The position numbers were made by a program, and so were the translations under genes. Below are positions 1-8,522 of a stretch of DNA of 60,237 bases, piece after piece; the stretch's first letter is position 1, and every line of letters starts with the position of its first letter. Below the pieces are notes generated by a model. The model was given only the letters and a program-made list of their open reading frames with translations, ran no database searches and was not told where the DNA came from. Origin of the DNA: Bacteroidaceae bacterium (GTDB lineage: Bacteria > Bacteroidota > Bacteroidia > Bacteroidales > Bacteroidaceae); the NCBI GenBank assembly GCA_017398805.1, contig JAFQEZ010000086.1, forward strand, positions 1-60,237, given 5' to 3'.

Positions 1-762
1 AACATCGGGATGTTGCTCGCCAAAAACTACCAACCGGATTTCAAGTGCTTTATTATAATATTCCAATGCTTGGGAATAATTGCCTTGATTATCATATACG
101 CCACCTATGCTATTATAACTGGTTGCAACATTGGGATGTTGCTCGCCAAAAACAGCCAAAAGGATTTCAAGTGCTTTATTATAGTATTCCAAGGCTTGGG
201 AATAATTGCCTTGACTGGAATATACAACACCGATGTTGTGATAACAGGCAGCAACATCGGGATGTTGCTCGCCAAAAACTACCAACCAGATTTCAAGTGC
301 TTTGTTATAGTATTCCAAGGCTTGGGAATAATTGCTTTGGTTATAATATACGCCAACTATATTATTGTAACTCAATGCAACATCCGGATGTTGCTCGCCA
401 AAAACTACCAACAGGATTTCAAGTGCCTTATTATAATATTCCAATGCTTGGGAATAGTTACCTTGACTAGAATATACGTCACCTATGTTATTATAACTGG
501 TTGCTACATTGGGATGTTGCTCGTCAAAAACAGCCAACCAGATTTCAAGTGCTTTATTATAGTATTCCAAGGCTTGGGAATAATTGCCTTGATTATCATA
601 TACGCCACCTATGTTATTATAACAGGTTGCAACATTGGAATGCTGCTCGCCAAAAACTACCAACCGGATTTCAAGTGCTTTATTATAGTATTCCAAGGCT
701 TGGGAATAATTGCCTTGACTAGAATATACAGAACCTATGTTATTATAAATGGTTGCAACATC
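1..762 (-). repeat. 126-bp tandem repeats inside the TPR gene
   Basis: The motif ATGTTGCTCGCC (or a close variant) recurs near 9, 135, 261, 387, 513 and 639, with a diverged unit near 765, a constant spacing of 126 bp (42 codons). Units differ at only a few bases each, far closer than TPR protein function requires, which suggests recent duplication or gene conversion. The array runs off the left edge. Confidence 0.9.
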
Positions 763-1767
763 AGGATGCTTATCCCCATATTTATTCAAAGCAGACTGCA
801 ATGCACATTGATAATATTGTTCAGCCTTGTCATAATATGCAAGATATTCCTTAATGTAATAACCGGTCTCGAGTTGCCATTCGACATTTGTGCTGTCGAG
901 CGAAGCACGGAGTTCTATGTAATAGGCTGCCGAGTCGTTGAGGTGTTGCAGCTTGAAAATCTCGAACTTGCTGTAGCAGTCACCGGCAAGGTCGGCGAGT
1001 CTCTTACGTTCCAGCTCCTCGCTTTTTGCCAAATCCTTTTCACGCTCGGCAAGCTCGGCGCGTTCATCATCGTTCAGTTGCTTGTGGGTGCGGTACTCTT
1101 CGATGCGAGAAAGGATATCGCCTTTGCTGCCAAGCAGAGAGTCCGCCTTCAGCAGTTCACCATTAAAGATATACTCGCTTATCAGGCGGTTGAACTCATC
1201 CAACTGGTCGTAGTCGATGCGAGAATAGCGCTCGACCATATCCTTTATCAGTTTCTCGTTATCGGCGTGGTCGGCATATAGCTTGCGCAATGCGCTGTCG
1301 CGCTCGGCTTTTATTATCTTGCTTGTTTCATACAGTTCCTCTATCTCATCCTCGCGTTGTTGCAACTGGCAAGTGAGGGTGCGGCGCAGCTTGCGCTCAC
1401 TGGCGAGCTCGTCCTCGAGCTGCTGCTCGGGGGTGGTGAGGACTATCTTGAAAGTGTCGACGGAGCGGGTGTACCGCTTGGAGAGGATGTCGGCATCTAC
1501 AAGCAGGTAGCCTTTCTTGGTCACATTCTCAAGGTAGTATTTCTCGTTGCGAAGGGCTATCTCGAAACAGCCGCTGTTGTCGCTGATTACCGTGCCTTCG
1601 TTCTTCACCTTGACGGTGACATTCTCTATGCCCTCACCGGGGATGACTGCTCCATCACTGCCCAAACGGCCACGGGTCTTTACATATCCCCGCTGAACCT
1701 GGGCTGTGGCACAGAACGGCATCAAAAACGAGAAGATTATTGCAAAAAACAGTTTATGGTGCTTCAT
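1..1767 (-). CDS. Secreted TPR-repeat protein, truncated by window edge
   Basis: Reading on the minus strand from ATG at 1767, the frame stays open to base 1, so the C-terminus lies outside the window (at least 589 residues). It begins with a signal peptide (MKHHKLFFAIIFSFLMPFCA, then TAQ). Residues about 25-110 look like a carboxypeptidase-regulatory-like beta sandwich (GRLGSDG..IPGEGIENVTVKV). A charged helical/coiled-coil stretch follows (about 120-230). From about residue 300 there are tetratricopeptide repeats of 42 residues (YNNIG.VY..QGNYSQALEYYNKALEI), the kinesin-light-chain-like TPR type. TPRs bind partner proteins, so I infer a periplasmic or surface scaffold. The repeats are nearly identical at DNA level. 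A TTTG-N20-TAACTTAG promoter lies upstream (1820-1851). It is divergent from the channel gene at 1975. The exact partner is unknown. Confidence 0.85.
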   Translation of the reverse strand, partial: MKHHKLFFAIIFSFLMPFCATAQVQRGYVKTRGRLGSDGAVIPGEGIENVTVKVKNEGTVISDNSGCFEIALRNEKYYLENVTKKGYLLVDADILSKRYTRSVDTFKIVLTTPEQQLEDELASERKLRRTLTCQLQQREDEIEELYETSKIIKAERDSALRKLYADHADNEKLIKDMVERYSRIDYDQLDEFNRLISEYIFNGELLKADSLLGSKGDILSRIEEYRTHKQLNDDERAELAEREKDLAKSEELERKRLADLAGDCYSKFEIFKLQHLNDSAAYYIELRASLDSTNVEWQLETGYYIKEYLAYYDKAEQYYQCALQSALNKYGDKHPDVATIYNNIGSVYSSQGNYSQALEYYNKALEIRLVVFGEQHSNVATCYNNIGGVYDNQGNYSQALEYYNKALEIWLAVFDEQHPNVATSYNNIGDVYSSQGNYSQALEYYNKALEILLVVFGEQHPDVALSYNNIVGVYYNQSNYSQALEYYNKALEIWLVVFGEQHPDVAACYHNIGVVYSSQGNYSQALEYYNKALEILLAVFGEQHPNVATSYNSIGGVYDNQGNYSQALEYYNKALEIRLVVFGEQHPDV

Positions 1768-1819
1768 AATAACAGGCTTTATATTATACAGACATTGAAA
1801 AAACTATATAAATATTATG

Positions 1820-1851
1820 CTAAGTTAGGCAATTAATCCCTGAATTGCAAA
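1820..1851 (-). promoter_or_regulatory. Promoter of the TPR gene
   Basis: On the minus strand TTTG (1848-1851) is followed after 20 bases by TAACTTAG (1820-1827), one base off the Bacteroides TTTG-N19-21-TAnnTTTG consensus, about 50 bases before the start codon at 1767. Confidence 0.55.
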
Positions 1852-1878
1852 CAAATGCAAATTAAATGAGTGTGATTT

Positions 1879-1911
1879 ATTGCGCTAGTCAACTTTTTTA
1901 CACTATTTTTG
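1879..1911 (+). promoter_or_regulatory. Promoter of the channel-RyR operon
   Basis: ATTG (1879-1882), 21-base spacer, TATTTTTG (1904-1911). The -7 element fits TAnnTTTG exactly and the -33 element differs by one base. It lies 63 bases before the ATG at 1975. Confidence 0.5.
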
Positions 1912-1974
1912 CAATAGGTGAACAAAACCTTTGTTTTGGAAAAGTTTGCGCTGATATAAGAATTGGTTTGTAAT

Positions 1975-4515
1975 ATGAAATTAGAGATAAGAAAGTCGAC
2001 ACTAATAGACATTTGTGCCATTATATTAGGATTGGTATCCTTACTGGCACAGTTTATTCTGCCGCAGAATGGCACTGAAGGAGAAATAAGCAACGGGATA
2101 TGTTATCTGTCCGGTTTCATAGGTTTCATATACATATTTTATGTTGCACGCCTGTGGTTCTTTCACAAAATTGCATTCGACTGGCACCTGGTGAACGGCA
2201 ATTTTATGCGCAGGGTTATCTGCCTTGCCATATTGCTCCCATTCAGCGTAACATTGGTAGTGTCGGTTATCAACAAGGCGGATTCATCGGCCTGTGACTC
2301 ACCGATGGAGATAGTATACGAAAAGAACCTATACGAAAATGAAGGCGATACAATACCCGGGAAGATTGCTGTAAAACAGGAGTCCCCGACCATATTCTGG
2401 TCGGTATATTACCACTTTATGGACCCGGGCAACCAGCATATGACAACAAGCAAGGAGGGGCGCGGATGGGCCGGGCTTACAGCCATTCTGGGTGTAATTA
2501 TGCTGAACGGTTTCCTTGTGTCGTCTATAATAGGATGGATTGACGGACGCAAGGAGCGATGGAAAAAAGGAGAGATAAGGTATAAAGAAAGAAGATTGCC
2601 CGAAGGAAAGTTCGCAGCCGTGATAGGAGCCAATGAAACGGCACCGGTTATCATAAAGAATCTCCTCAATGGCAATGGAGAGTATGCCGTGAAGTATGTC
2701 CTGTTGCTAACGAATGAAGATGTAGAGACGGTTAGGAGCAAGATATCATCCTACCTGACAAAGAAAGAGACAACGCAACTTATCATATATCGTGGTGAGA
2801 TGGACTCCATAAAAGAGATTTACAACCTGCACCTGAGAAAGGCAACCGAAATATATGTACTTGGTGAGAAGGTTGGCGAGGATAAGGCTAACAGCTACCA
2901 CGACACGCAGAATATGAAGTGCGTACACAACATAGCCAGCTATCTTACGAACAAGAATGTTGAGCGACGCATTGTATGTCGCGTGCAGTTCGAGTATCAG
3001 ACAACATATTCGGTATTCCAGTTCTCGGAGATACCGAAGAATGTCAGGGATCACATTGTCTTCATCCCCTTCAACAGTTATGAGAATTGGGCGCAGAAGG
3101 TTCTTGTCAAGGGACGATACACCGAGACTACAGCCAAGGTTTCACTACGACAAAGAAAGGAGAGCCTTGTCAATAGCAAATGGAACAGAATTATTGGCAA
3201 AGCCATCAACAAACTGCAGGCAATAACCGAAAAGAACGACAATGAGGAACGGATAATAGAATACACCCCACTGGACGGCAGCGGCATCAGTGCCGAATCG
3301 GCAAGTCACGTACATTTTGTTGTTGTAGGAATGTCCAAGATGGGCGTGGCTATGGCGATACAGGCTGCACAGACTGCACACTACCCCAATTTCAAAATCA
3401 ACGGCAGTGACAATTTGAGAACACGCATAACATTCATTGATACAAATGCCGACAGCGAGATGGACTTCTTCAAAGGACGATACAAGAACCTCTTCGACCT
3501 GTCGAGATGCAGATACATCGATGCATCGGGGGATGTATGCCTGCCGGATATGGATGATTTCAATGATCCTGTTGCTGATGCCGGCAGCAGATACTCATAT
3601 TTAGGGCACAATTTCATCGATATCGAATGGGAATTCATCAAAGGCAATGTAGAGAACACCGGCGTGAGGAGATATCTTGAAATGGCAGCAGAAAAGGCAG
3701 ACAAGGAGAAAGGCAACGGCTCGTTGCTGACCATTGCTGTTTGCCTGCCTTTGGCACACGAAGCAATTGCGGCAAGCATTTATATGCCCGATGCTATATA
3801 TGACCACGCACAGCAGATTTGGGTATACCAGCGCGAAGCATCGGATATTGTATTCAACCTCTATTACAACGAGGAGGGCAACAGTCACAAGAAATACCAG
3901 AAACTGCGCCCGTTCGGTATGCAGTATGCCGACTTTACCACTGTAAAAGAGTACTACTACCGCTCACAGCTGTGCAATTACACATACAACCTTATATTTG
4001 ACGACAATCTCAATAATGATGCAATTAATGCAACAATTGCCGGCATAGAGGATGTCTTTGACAAAGAAGCAATGAAAAGGGCAAGAGCCCTGTGGAAAAG
4101 CCTCAAGATATTTGACCGCTGGTCTAACAAATACTTGGCCAATAGTTTCGAGACAAAGATAAGAAGCATCGGTTCTGCGAACAGCAACTATGCCATCAAC
4201 TATGTTTCAAACTGCAAGAATCTCCACAAGTATCGGGATGCAATGGCAGAATGTGAACACAACCGCTGGAACGTACAACAACTGCTGATGGGCTTCAGAG
4301 CTTGCACAAGCGAAGAGAGCGATATGATAAAGAAAGACCCTGCTTACAAGAAGCTGTTGAAACAAGGGAGGGAGAAAGCACATGTTGACATTAGGCCATT
4401 CGAAATGCTTGGCAAGAATACAAAGGATGTCGATTATATATTCAATAACGCCATCCCGGATATTCTGATGCTCATCGAGAAATCGTATAAAGAGAGAGAG
4501 AATTCACAGAAATGA
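1975..4515 (+). CDS. Channel-like membrane protein with NAD-binding and RyR domains
   Basis: ATG at 1975 gives 846 residues; an upstream TTG at 1963 is less likely. Membrane helices appear near residues 9-31, 41-64, 80-100 and 165-188. Between the third and fourth is a re-entrant-looking stretch (FWSVYYHFMDPGN, 141-153) that resembles the pore of CASTOR/POLLUX-type channels. Two Rossmann-like segments follow, as in RCK/TrkA regulatory parts (AAVIGANETAP near 214; VVVGMSKMGVAMA near 449). The C-terminus (about 751-835) carries a ryanodine-receptor-homology (RyR) domain (AECEHNRWNVQQLLMGFR ... NAIPDIL). Known: RyR domains occur in bacterial proteins of unknown role. Inferred: an inner-membrane ion channel gated by nucleotide or ligand. 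It starts a three-gene RyR operon. The ion and ligand are unknown. Confidence 0.75.
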   Translation: MKLEIRKSTLIDICAIILGLVSLLAQFILPQNGTEGEISNGICYLSGFIGFIYIFYVARLWFFHKIAFDWHLVNGNFMRRVICLAILLPFSVTLVVSVINKADSSACDSPMEIVYEKNLYENEGDTIPGKIAVKQESPTIFWSVYYHFMDPGNQHMTTSKEGRGWAGLTAILGVIMLNGFLVSSIIGWIDGRKERWKKGEIRYKERRLPEGKFAAVIGANETAPVIIKNLLNGNGEYAVKYVLLLTNEDVETVRSKISSYLTKKETTQLIIYRGEMDSIKEIYNLHLRKATEIYVLGEKVGEDKANSYHDTQNMKCVHNIASYLTNKNVERRIVCRVQFEYQTTYSVFQFSEIPKNVRDHIVFIPFNSYENWAQKVLVKGRYTETTAKVSLRQRKESLVNSKWNRIIGKAINKLQAITEKNDNEERIIEYTPLDGSGISAESASHVHFVVVGMSKMGVAMAIQAAQTAHYPNFKINGSDNLRTRITFIDTNADSEMDFFKGRYKNLFDLSRCRYIDASGDVCLPDMDDFNDPVADAGSRYSYLGHNFIDIEWEFIKGNVENTGVRRYLEMAAEKADKEKGNGSLLTIAVCLPLAHEAIAASIYMPDAIYDHAQQIWVYQREASDIVFNLYYNEEGNSHKKYQKLRPFGMQYADFTTVKEYYYRSQLCNYTYNLIFDDNLNNDAINATIAGIEDVFDKEAMKRARALWKSLKIFDRWSNKYLANSFETKIRSIGSANSNYAINYVSNCKNLHKYRDAMAECEHNRWNVQQLLMGFRACTSEESDMIKKDPAYKKLLKQGREKAHVDIRPFEMLGKNTKDVDYIFNNAIPDILMLIEKSYKERENSQK

Positions 4516-4539
4516 AAAACAGACAAAAAGATAATTGAT

Positions 4540-4992
4540 ATGAGCTACAAACCGAAACCTATTGAACTGGCAGATGTAAAACTGCCGGACGAACTGATTG
4601 AACTACGCGAAGCCATTGCTGAGAATGCCCACGAAATATGGGCACAGAAACGACAGGCAGAGGGTTGGAGATTCGGCCCAGAAAGAGACGACAAACTGAA
4701 GCAGACACCGGATATGGTCAAGTATGAGGATTTGTCGGAGAAAGAGAAGGAGTATGACAGAGAAATGGCCATGCAAACCCTTAAACTGATGCTGAAAATC
4801 GGCTATGATATTGTAAAAAGAGAGGATACAGAACTGTACAGGGTACTGCTGGGACGCATTGCAAACGCAAAGCAGACATTTTATTGTCCACATTGCGAGA
4901 AAGACGGCATGATGACACCGATATACAAGCATCAGGTGTTCTGCGATAAATGCGGAACGAAGATAGATATAGATTGGAGCCTTTACGATTAA
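4540..4992 (+). CDS. RyR-domain protein with C-terminal zinc ribbon
   Basis: 150 residues. Residues about 18-92 match the RyR repeat: ENAHEIWAQKRQAEGWRFGP, then TPDMVKYEDLSEKEKEYDRE and LKLMLKIGYDI. Residues 116-138 hold four cysteines in a CxxC...CxxC zinc-ribbon pattern (C116, C119, C135, C138). It lies 24 bases behind the channel gene, which itself ends in an RyR domain, so a physical or regulatory link between them is likely. RyR domains in the animal receptor sit on the outside of the channel and contact ligands or partners; the bacterial ligand is not known. No enzyme motif is visible. Confidence 0.8.
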   Translation: MSYKPKPIELADVKLPDELIELREAIAENAHEIWAQKRQAEGWRFGPERDDKLKQTPDMVKYEDLSEKEKEYDREMAMQTLKLMLKIGYDIVKREDTELYRVLLGRIANAKQTFYCPHCEKDGMMTPIYKHQVFCDKCGTKIDIDWSLYD

Positions 4993-5045
4993 GAAGCCGT
5001 TTATAATTCCAAAAACTTGGCAATATAAATTAAACCAACTTCTAA
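4989..5045. repeat. Inverted-repeat element between two RyR genes
   Basis: TTAAGAAGCCGTTTATAATT is followed by AATATAAATTAAACCAACTT and CTAAA, imperfect inverted arms. The right arm (ACTTGGCAATATAAATT) is the reverse complement of a stretch at 52132-52148, so this is a dispersed element. Its left end supplies the stop codon of the preceding gene. Confidence 0.5.
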
Positions 5046-5048
5046 ATA

Positions 5049-5339
5049 ATGAAGACAGAATACACCCCAAGACCTATTGATATCGATACGGTAGAACTTC
5101 CGCGTGACATTGAGGAGCTTGTTGAAGCAATAGCAAAGAATGTACACGAAGTATGGGCAAAATCGCGCATCAATCAGGGATGGGTATTCGGTCCTGAGCG
5201 CAACGACAGGCTGAAACAGCACCCCAGCCTCATTCCGTATGAGGAGTTGTCGGAAGAAGAGAAGGACTATGACCGCAACACAGCAAAAGGAACACTCAAG
5301 GTTCTCATAAAGTTGGGATATAATATAACCAAAGAATAA
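5049..5339 (+). CDS. Stand-alone RyR-domain protein
   Basis: 96 residues, almost entirely one RyR repeat: AKNVHEVWAKSRINQGWVFG, HPSLIPYEELSEEEKDYDRN and TLKVLIKLGYNI. It is closer to the metazoan RyR consensus than the domain on the channel gene. It has no signal peptide or membrane segment, so it is cytosolic. It is the third gene of the RyR operon, separated from the second by a 56-base inverted repeat and followed by a strong hairpin at 5365-5400. It may be a paralogue of the N-terminal part of the preceding gene that lacks its zinc ribbon. Function unknown. Confidence 0.8.
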   Translation: MKTEYTPRPIDIDTVELPRDIEELVEAIAKNVHEVWAKSRINQGWVFGPERNDRLKQHPSLIPYEELSEEEKDYDRNTAKGTLKVLIKLGYNITKE

Positions 5340-5364
5340 ACCTGCCGAAACGGAAGATTTTTAT

Positions 5365-5401
5365 AACCGGTGCGTCTTGAATTCAAGATGCACCGGTTTT
5401 T
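5365..5401 (+). terminator. Hairpin terminator of the RyR operon
   Basis: AACCGGTGC(G)TCTTGAA pairs with TTCAAGATGCACCGGTT (one G-T wobble) and is followed by TTTTAT, 25 bases past the stop codon of the last RyR gene. Confidence 0.8.
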
Positions 5402-5519
5402 ATATGAAAGACAGAACCTGTCACTACACATTCGTTACACAATTTGTTTGACAAAAGAGTATTTTTTTTGATAAAATAACAGTTTGGCACGCTTTTTGTA
5501 AGAAAGATTATGTAAAAAG

Positions 5520-5553
5520 TTTGCAATCGGCACCATTGATGCCACTATCTTTG
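5520..5553 (+). promoter_or_regulatory. clpC promoter
   Basis: TTTG (5520-5523), 22-base spacer, TATCTTTG (5546-5553). The -7 element matches TAnnTTTG exactly, 58 bases before the ATG at 5612. No CIRCE-type inverted repeat was seen. Confidence 0.65.
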
Positions 5554-5611
5554 CAACCGGAAATTAGAGAACACAGCTAAGAAACTGTATAATATTTATT
5601 GTTAAAAAAGA

Positions 5612-8134
5612 ATGAGTAACGAATTTTCACAGATAATAACAGAGATTCTCTCCCTCAGCAAGGAAGAGGCCACACGCCTTCACAGCAGGACCATCAATCC
5701 CGAGCACCTGCTGCTTGGAATCATACGTCGTGGCAAAGGAAGCGCCCTCGACATCCTCGGCAGCATGGAAATCAACATCCAGGAGCTGAAAGAGGCTATC
5801 GAGAGCCGTTTCATGACACCGGATATGGCCGACAAACCATACGATGACAATGTGGAGATGAGCCTGAGCACAGCAAGGGTTCTCCGTTTCAGCACACTTG
5901 AGGCGCGCGCATTCAAGACTGCTGCTGATGCCGAGCACCTTATCCTTGGCATACTCAAGGAGAAGAACAACCTTGCTGCAGAGATTCTTGAAGCAAACGA
6001 CATCACATACTCAAGAATGATTGATGCGATAAAATCGAAGACCCCTGACAGCAACAGCGGCAACGTGACAAACGGATTCGGTTTCACCGACCACGAGGAT
6101 GAGGATGACGAAGCACTGCCCGGCAACAGCAACAGCAAGCAGTCCTATTCAAGCACCCAACAGGCAAAACCGTCGAACGACACACCGGTGCTCGACAACT
6201 TTGGAGTAGACATGACCAAAGCGGCCAAAGAGGGAAAGCTTGACCCAGTAGTCGGACGTGCCAAGGAGATTGAGCGCATATCGCAGATACTGAGCCGCCG
6301 CAAGAAGAACAACCCGATACTCATTGGAGAGCCGGGTGTAGGTAAATCGGCAATCGTAGAGGGACTTGCACAGCGCATCGTCGACCGCAAGACATCACGC
6401 ATGCTTTTCGACAAACGCATTATTGCCCTTGACATGACTGCTGTTGTTGCAGGCACAAAATACCGCGGACAGTTCGAGGAGCGTCTGCGTGCGATTATCA
6501 ACGAATTGGAGAACAACCCCAACATCATCATATTCATCGATGAGATACACACCATTGTGGGTGCCGGTTCAACTCCGGGTTCAATGGATGCCGCCAACAT
6601 CCTAAAGCCTGCTCTTGCACGTGGTGAGATACAGTGCATAGGTGCAACGACTGTTGACGAGTACCGCAAGACAATAGAGAAGGACGGAGCACTTGAGCGC
6701 CGATTCCAGAAGGTGCTTGTGGAGCCTACATCCGAAGAGGACACATATACCATACTCAAGAACATCAAGGATCGTTACGAAGAGCACCATAATGTCACAT
6801 ATACTGACGAAGCGTTGCTTGCGTGTGTCAAATTGACAGACAGATACGTCACCGACCGCTGTTTCCCCGACAAGGCTATCGATGCTATGGACGAGGCAGG
6901 TGCACGCATGCATATAAGCAACATCAAGGTTCCCAAAGAGATTGAGGAGCAGGAGTTGCTAATCGACTTGGCCAACAAGAAAAAGAATGAGGCCGTGAAG
7001 AAACAGGACTTTGAGAGTGCAGCGAATTTCCGCGACAATGAGAAGGAACTTCAGGCAGGCCTTGAGAAGATGAAAGCCGAATGGGAGAAGAGCCTTACCG
7101 ACAACCGCCAGACTGTTGATGAAGAGGAGATTGCAAGGGTTGTATCAATGATATCAGGTGTCCCTATGCAGCGCATGCAGCAGGATGAGTGGACACGCCT
7201 CAAGGGCATGAAGCAGGAGCTCACCGGCAAGGTCATTGCTCAGGAGAATGCTATTGAAAAACTCACGAAAGCGATACAGCGTAGCCGTGTTGGCCTGCAG
7301 AATCCCAACAAGCCTATCGGAACATTCATGTTCCTTGGACCCACCGGTGTGGGAAAGACCCTTTTGGCAAAGGAACTTGCAAAGTTCATGTTCGGCAGTG
7401 CCGACGCATTGATACGAATAGACATGAGCGAATACATGGAGAAGTTCACCGTGTCAAGACTCGTGGGAGCACCTCCGGGATATGTTGGATACGAGGAGGG
7501 CGGACAGCTTACTGAGCGCGTACGCCGTCGCCCCTACTCCATTGTACTTCTCGACGAGATTGAGAAGGCACACACCGACGTATTCAACCTCCTTCTTCAG
7601 GTAATGGACGAGGGCCGTCTCACCGACAGTTACGGGCGTACAGTTGATTTCCGCAACACCGTGCTCATAATGACATCCAACGTGGGAACACGCGAGCTCA
7701 AGGACTTCGGTGCTGGAATCGGTTTCGCCAAGGATGAGCGTGCCGGTGACAAGGAGTATTCACGAGGAGTGATACAGAAGGCGCTCAACAAGCGTTTTGC
7801 TCCTGAGTTCATAAACCGTATCGACGAGATCATCAACTTCGACCAGCTCGGTCTGGATGCTATCGTGAACATTGTAGACCTGGAGCTTGCACAGATACTC
7901 AAGCGAGTGACAGAGCTTGGTTACAACATCGAACTCACACAGGAAGCAAAGAACTTCCTTGCAGGCAAGGGTTACGACATACAGTACGGAGCACGTCCAT
8001 TGAAACGTGCACTCCAGAACTATGTCGAGGATGAAATATCCGAGTTGCTGCTCGACGGAGCACTTAAACCCGGAGACTACATACATGTGGATGTCGACAA
8101 CGAAAACAGCAAACTTAAGTTCACTATTGAATGA
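5612..8134 (+). CDS. clpC: ATP-dependent Clp protease ATP-binding subunit ClpC
   Basis: 840 residues, usual ClpC length. Order: N-terminal Clp_N repeats (1-150), a linker rich in acidic and polar residues, AAA+ domain 1 with Walker A GEPGVGKS and Walker [10 protein letters not shown], a UVR-type middle region ([20 protein letters not shown]), AAA+ domain 2 with Walker A GPTGVGKT and Walker [12 protein letters not shown], then the D2-small domain. GIGF between [12 protein letters not shown] and KDERAG sits where the ClpP-binding [LIV]GF loop is expected, so it probably unfolds substrates for ClpP rather than acting like ClpB. It is a single-gene unit with its own promoter and a hairpin 53 bases downstream. 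Confidence 0.95.
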   Translation: MSNEFSQIITEILSLSKEEATRLHSRTINPEHLLLGIIRRGKGSALDILGSMEINIQELKEAIESRFMTPDMADKPYDDNVEMSLSTARVLRFSTLEARAFKTAADAEHLILGILKEKNNLAAEILEANDITYSRMIDAIKSKTPDSNSGNVTNGFGFTDHEDEDDEALPGNSNSKQSYSSTQQAKPSNDTPVLDNFGVDMTKAAKEGKLDPVVGRAKEIERISQILSRRKKNNPILIGEPGVGKSAIVEGLAQRIVDRKTSRMLFDKRIIALDMTAVVAGTKYRGQFEERLRAIINELENNPNIIIFIDEIHTIVGAGSTPGSMDAANILKPALARGEIQCIGATTVDEYRKTIEKDGALERRFQKVLVEPTSEEDTYTILKNIKDRYEEHHNVTYTDEALLACVKLTDRYVTDRCFPDKAIDAMDEAGARMHISNIKVPKEIEEQELLIDLANKKKNEAVKKQDFESAANFRDNEKELQAGLEKMKAEWEKSLTDNRQTVDEEEIARVVSMISGVPMQRMQQDEWTRLKGMKQELTGKVIAQENAIEKLTKAIQRSRVGLQNPNKPIGTFMFLGPTGVGKTLLAKELAKFMFGSADALIRIDMSEYMEKFTVSRLVGAPPGYVGYEEGGQLTERVRRRPYSIVLLDEIEKAHTDVFNLLLQVMDEGRLTDSYGRTVDFRNTVLIMTSNVGTRELKDFGAGIGFAKDERAGDKEYSRGVIQKALNKRFAPEFINRIDEIINFDQLGLDAIVNIVDLELAQILKRVTELGYNIELTQEAKNFLAGKGYDIQYGARPLKRALQNYVEDEISELLLDGALKPGDYIHVDVDNENSKLKFTIE

Positions 8135-8186
8135 TTCATAACATTGCAAGTGTGAGGTTATGATTGGAAATCGCATATTTCCTTCT

Positions 8187-8243
8187 AAGTATTGGATAGC
8201 AGCAATGAGAGAACTTATTTCTCATTGCTGCTATCCAATACTT
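8187..8243. terminator. Perfect 24-bp hairpin after clpC
   Basis: Left arm 8187-8210 (AAGTATTGGATAGCAGCAAT then GAGA) pairs without mismatch with 8220-8243, leaving a 9-base loop. No T-run follows on either strand. It could terminate clpC transcription or be a mobile palindromic element. Confidence 0.6.
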
Positions 8244-8409
8244 ACAAAGTTGCATAATTTCACTTGCAACCTATAACTTCACAACGCAATGCCTCTTTTG
8301 TCCCCTCAAAATTAAAAACGCCCAAAAGAGGCTTGCTCCGCCAAGCCGTGTGCTTACGTTACGAAGAAAACATTTAGCTTACAGATTTTCTGAAAACGAT
8401 ATTGTAAAC

Positions 8410-8493
8410 TTAGAGGGCGAGGCGCAGGCCGCCGCCGAAGATGATACGGTAGTTGGGAGAGTTGTAGTTACGGCAAGCGACGCGGCAGTTATT
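8410..8493 (-). pseudogene. Remnant of an FGE-sulfatase (SUMF1-type) domain C-terminus
   Basis: Reading leftwards from 8493 gives 27 codons ending in TAA (stop at 8410-8412), bounded upstream by a stop at 8494. The peptide contains CRVACRNYNSPNYR, IIFGGG and ends LRLAL. This is the characteristic tail of formylglycine-generating-enzyme-like domains (CRVxxRNxNSPxxRxxxxGxRLA). The rest of the gene is gone. Hanks kinases in this phylum are often fused to or next to SUMF1 or FISUMP domains, and the kinase at 8523 stops just before it. Confidence 0.7.
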
Positions 8494-8522
8494 TTATAAT
8501 TGCTTTACGTTGCACAAATCAC

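Larger units (their letters stand above)
8135..8522. other. Intergenic region between clpC and kinase gene
   Basis: 388 bases without an intact gene. It holds the 24-bp perfect inverted repeat at 8187-8243 and, near the kinase gene, a 27-codon remnant of an FGE-sulfatase-type domain on the minus strand (8410-8493). The rest (about 8250-8405) shows nothing recognisable. Confidence 0.7.

Noticed and set aside
10-1281. 423-codon plus-strand ORF with 42-residue repeats
   Set aside because: It is the antisense of the TPR gene; the minus strand has the signal peptide, the TPR consensus and the promoter. The repeat pattern is inherited from the real gene.
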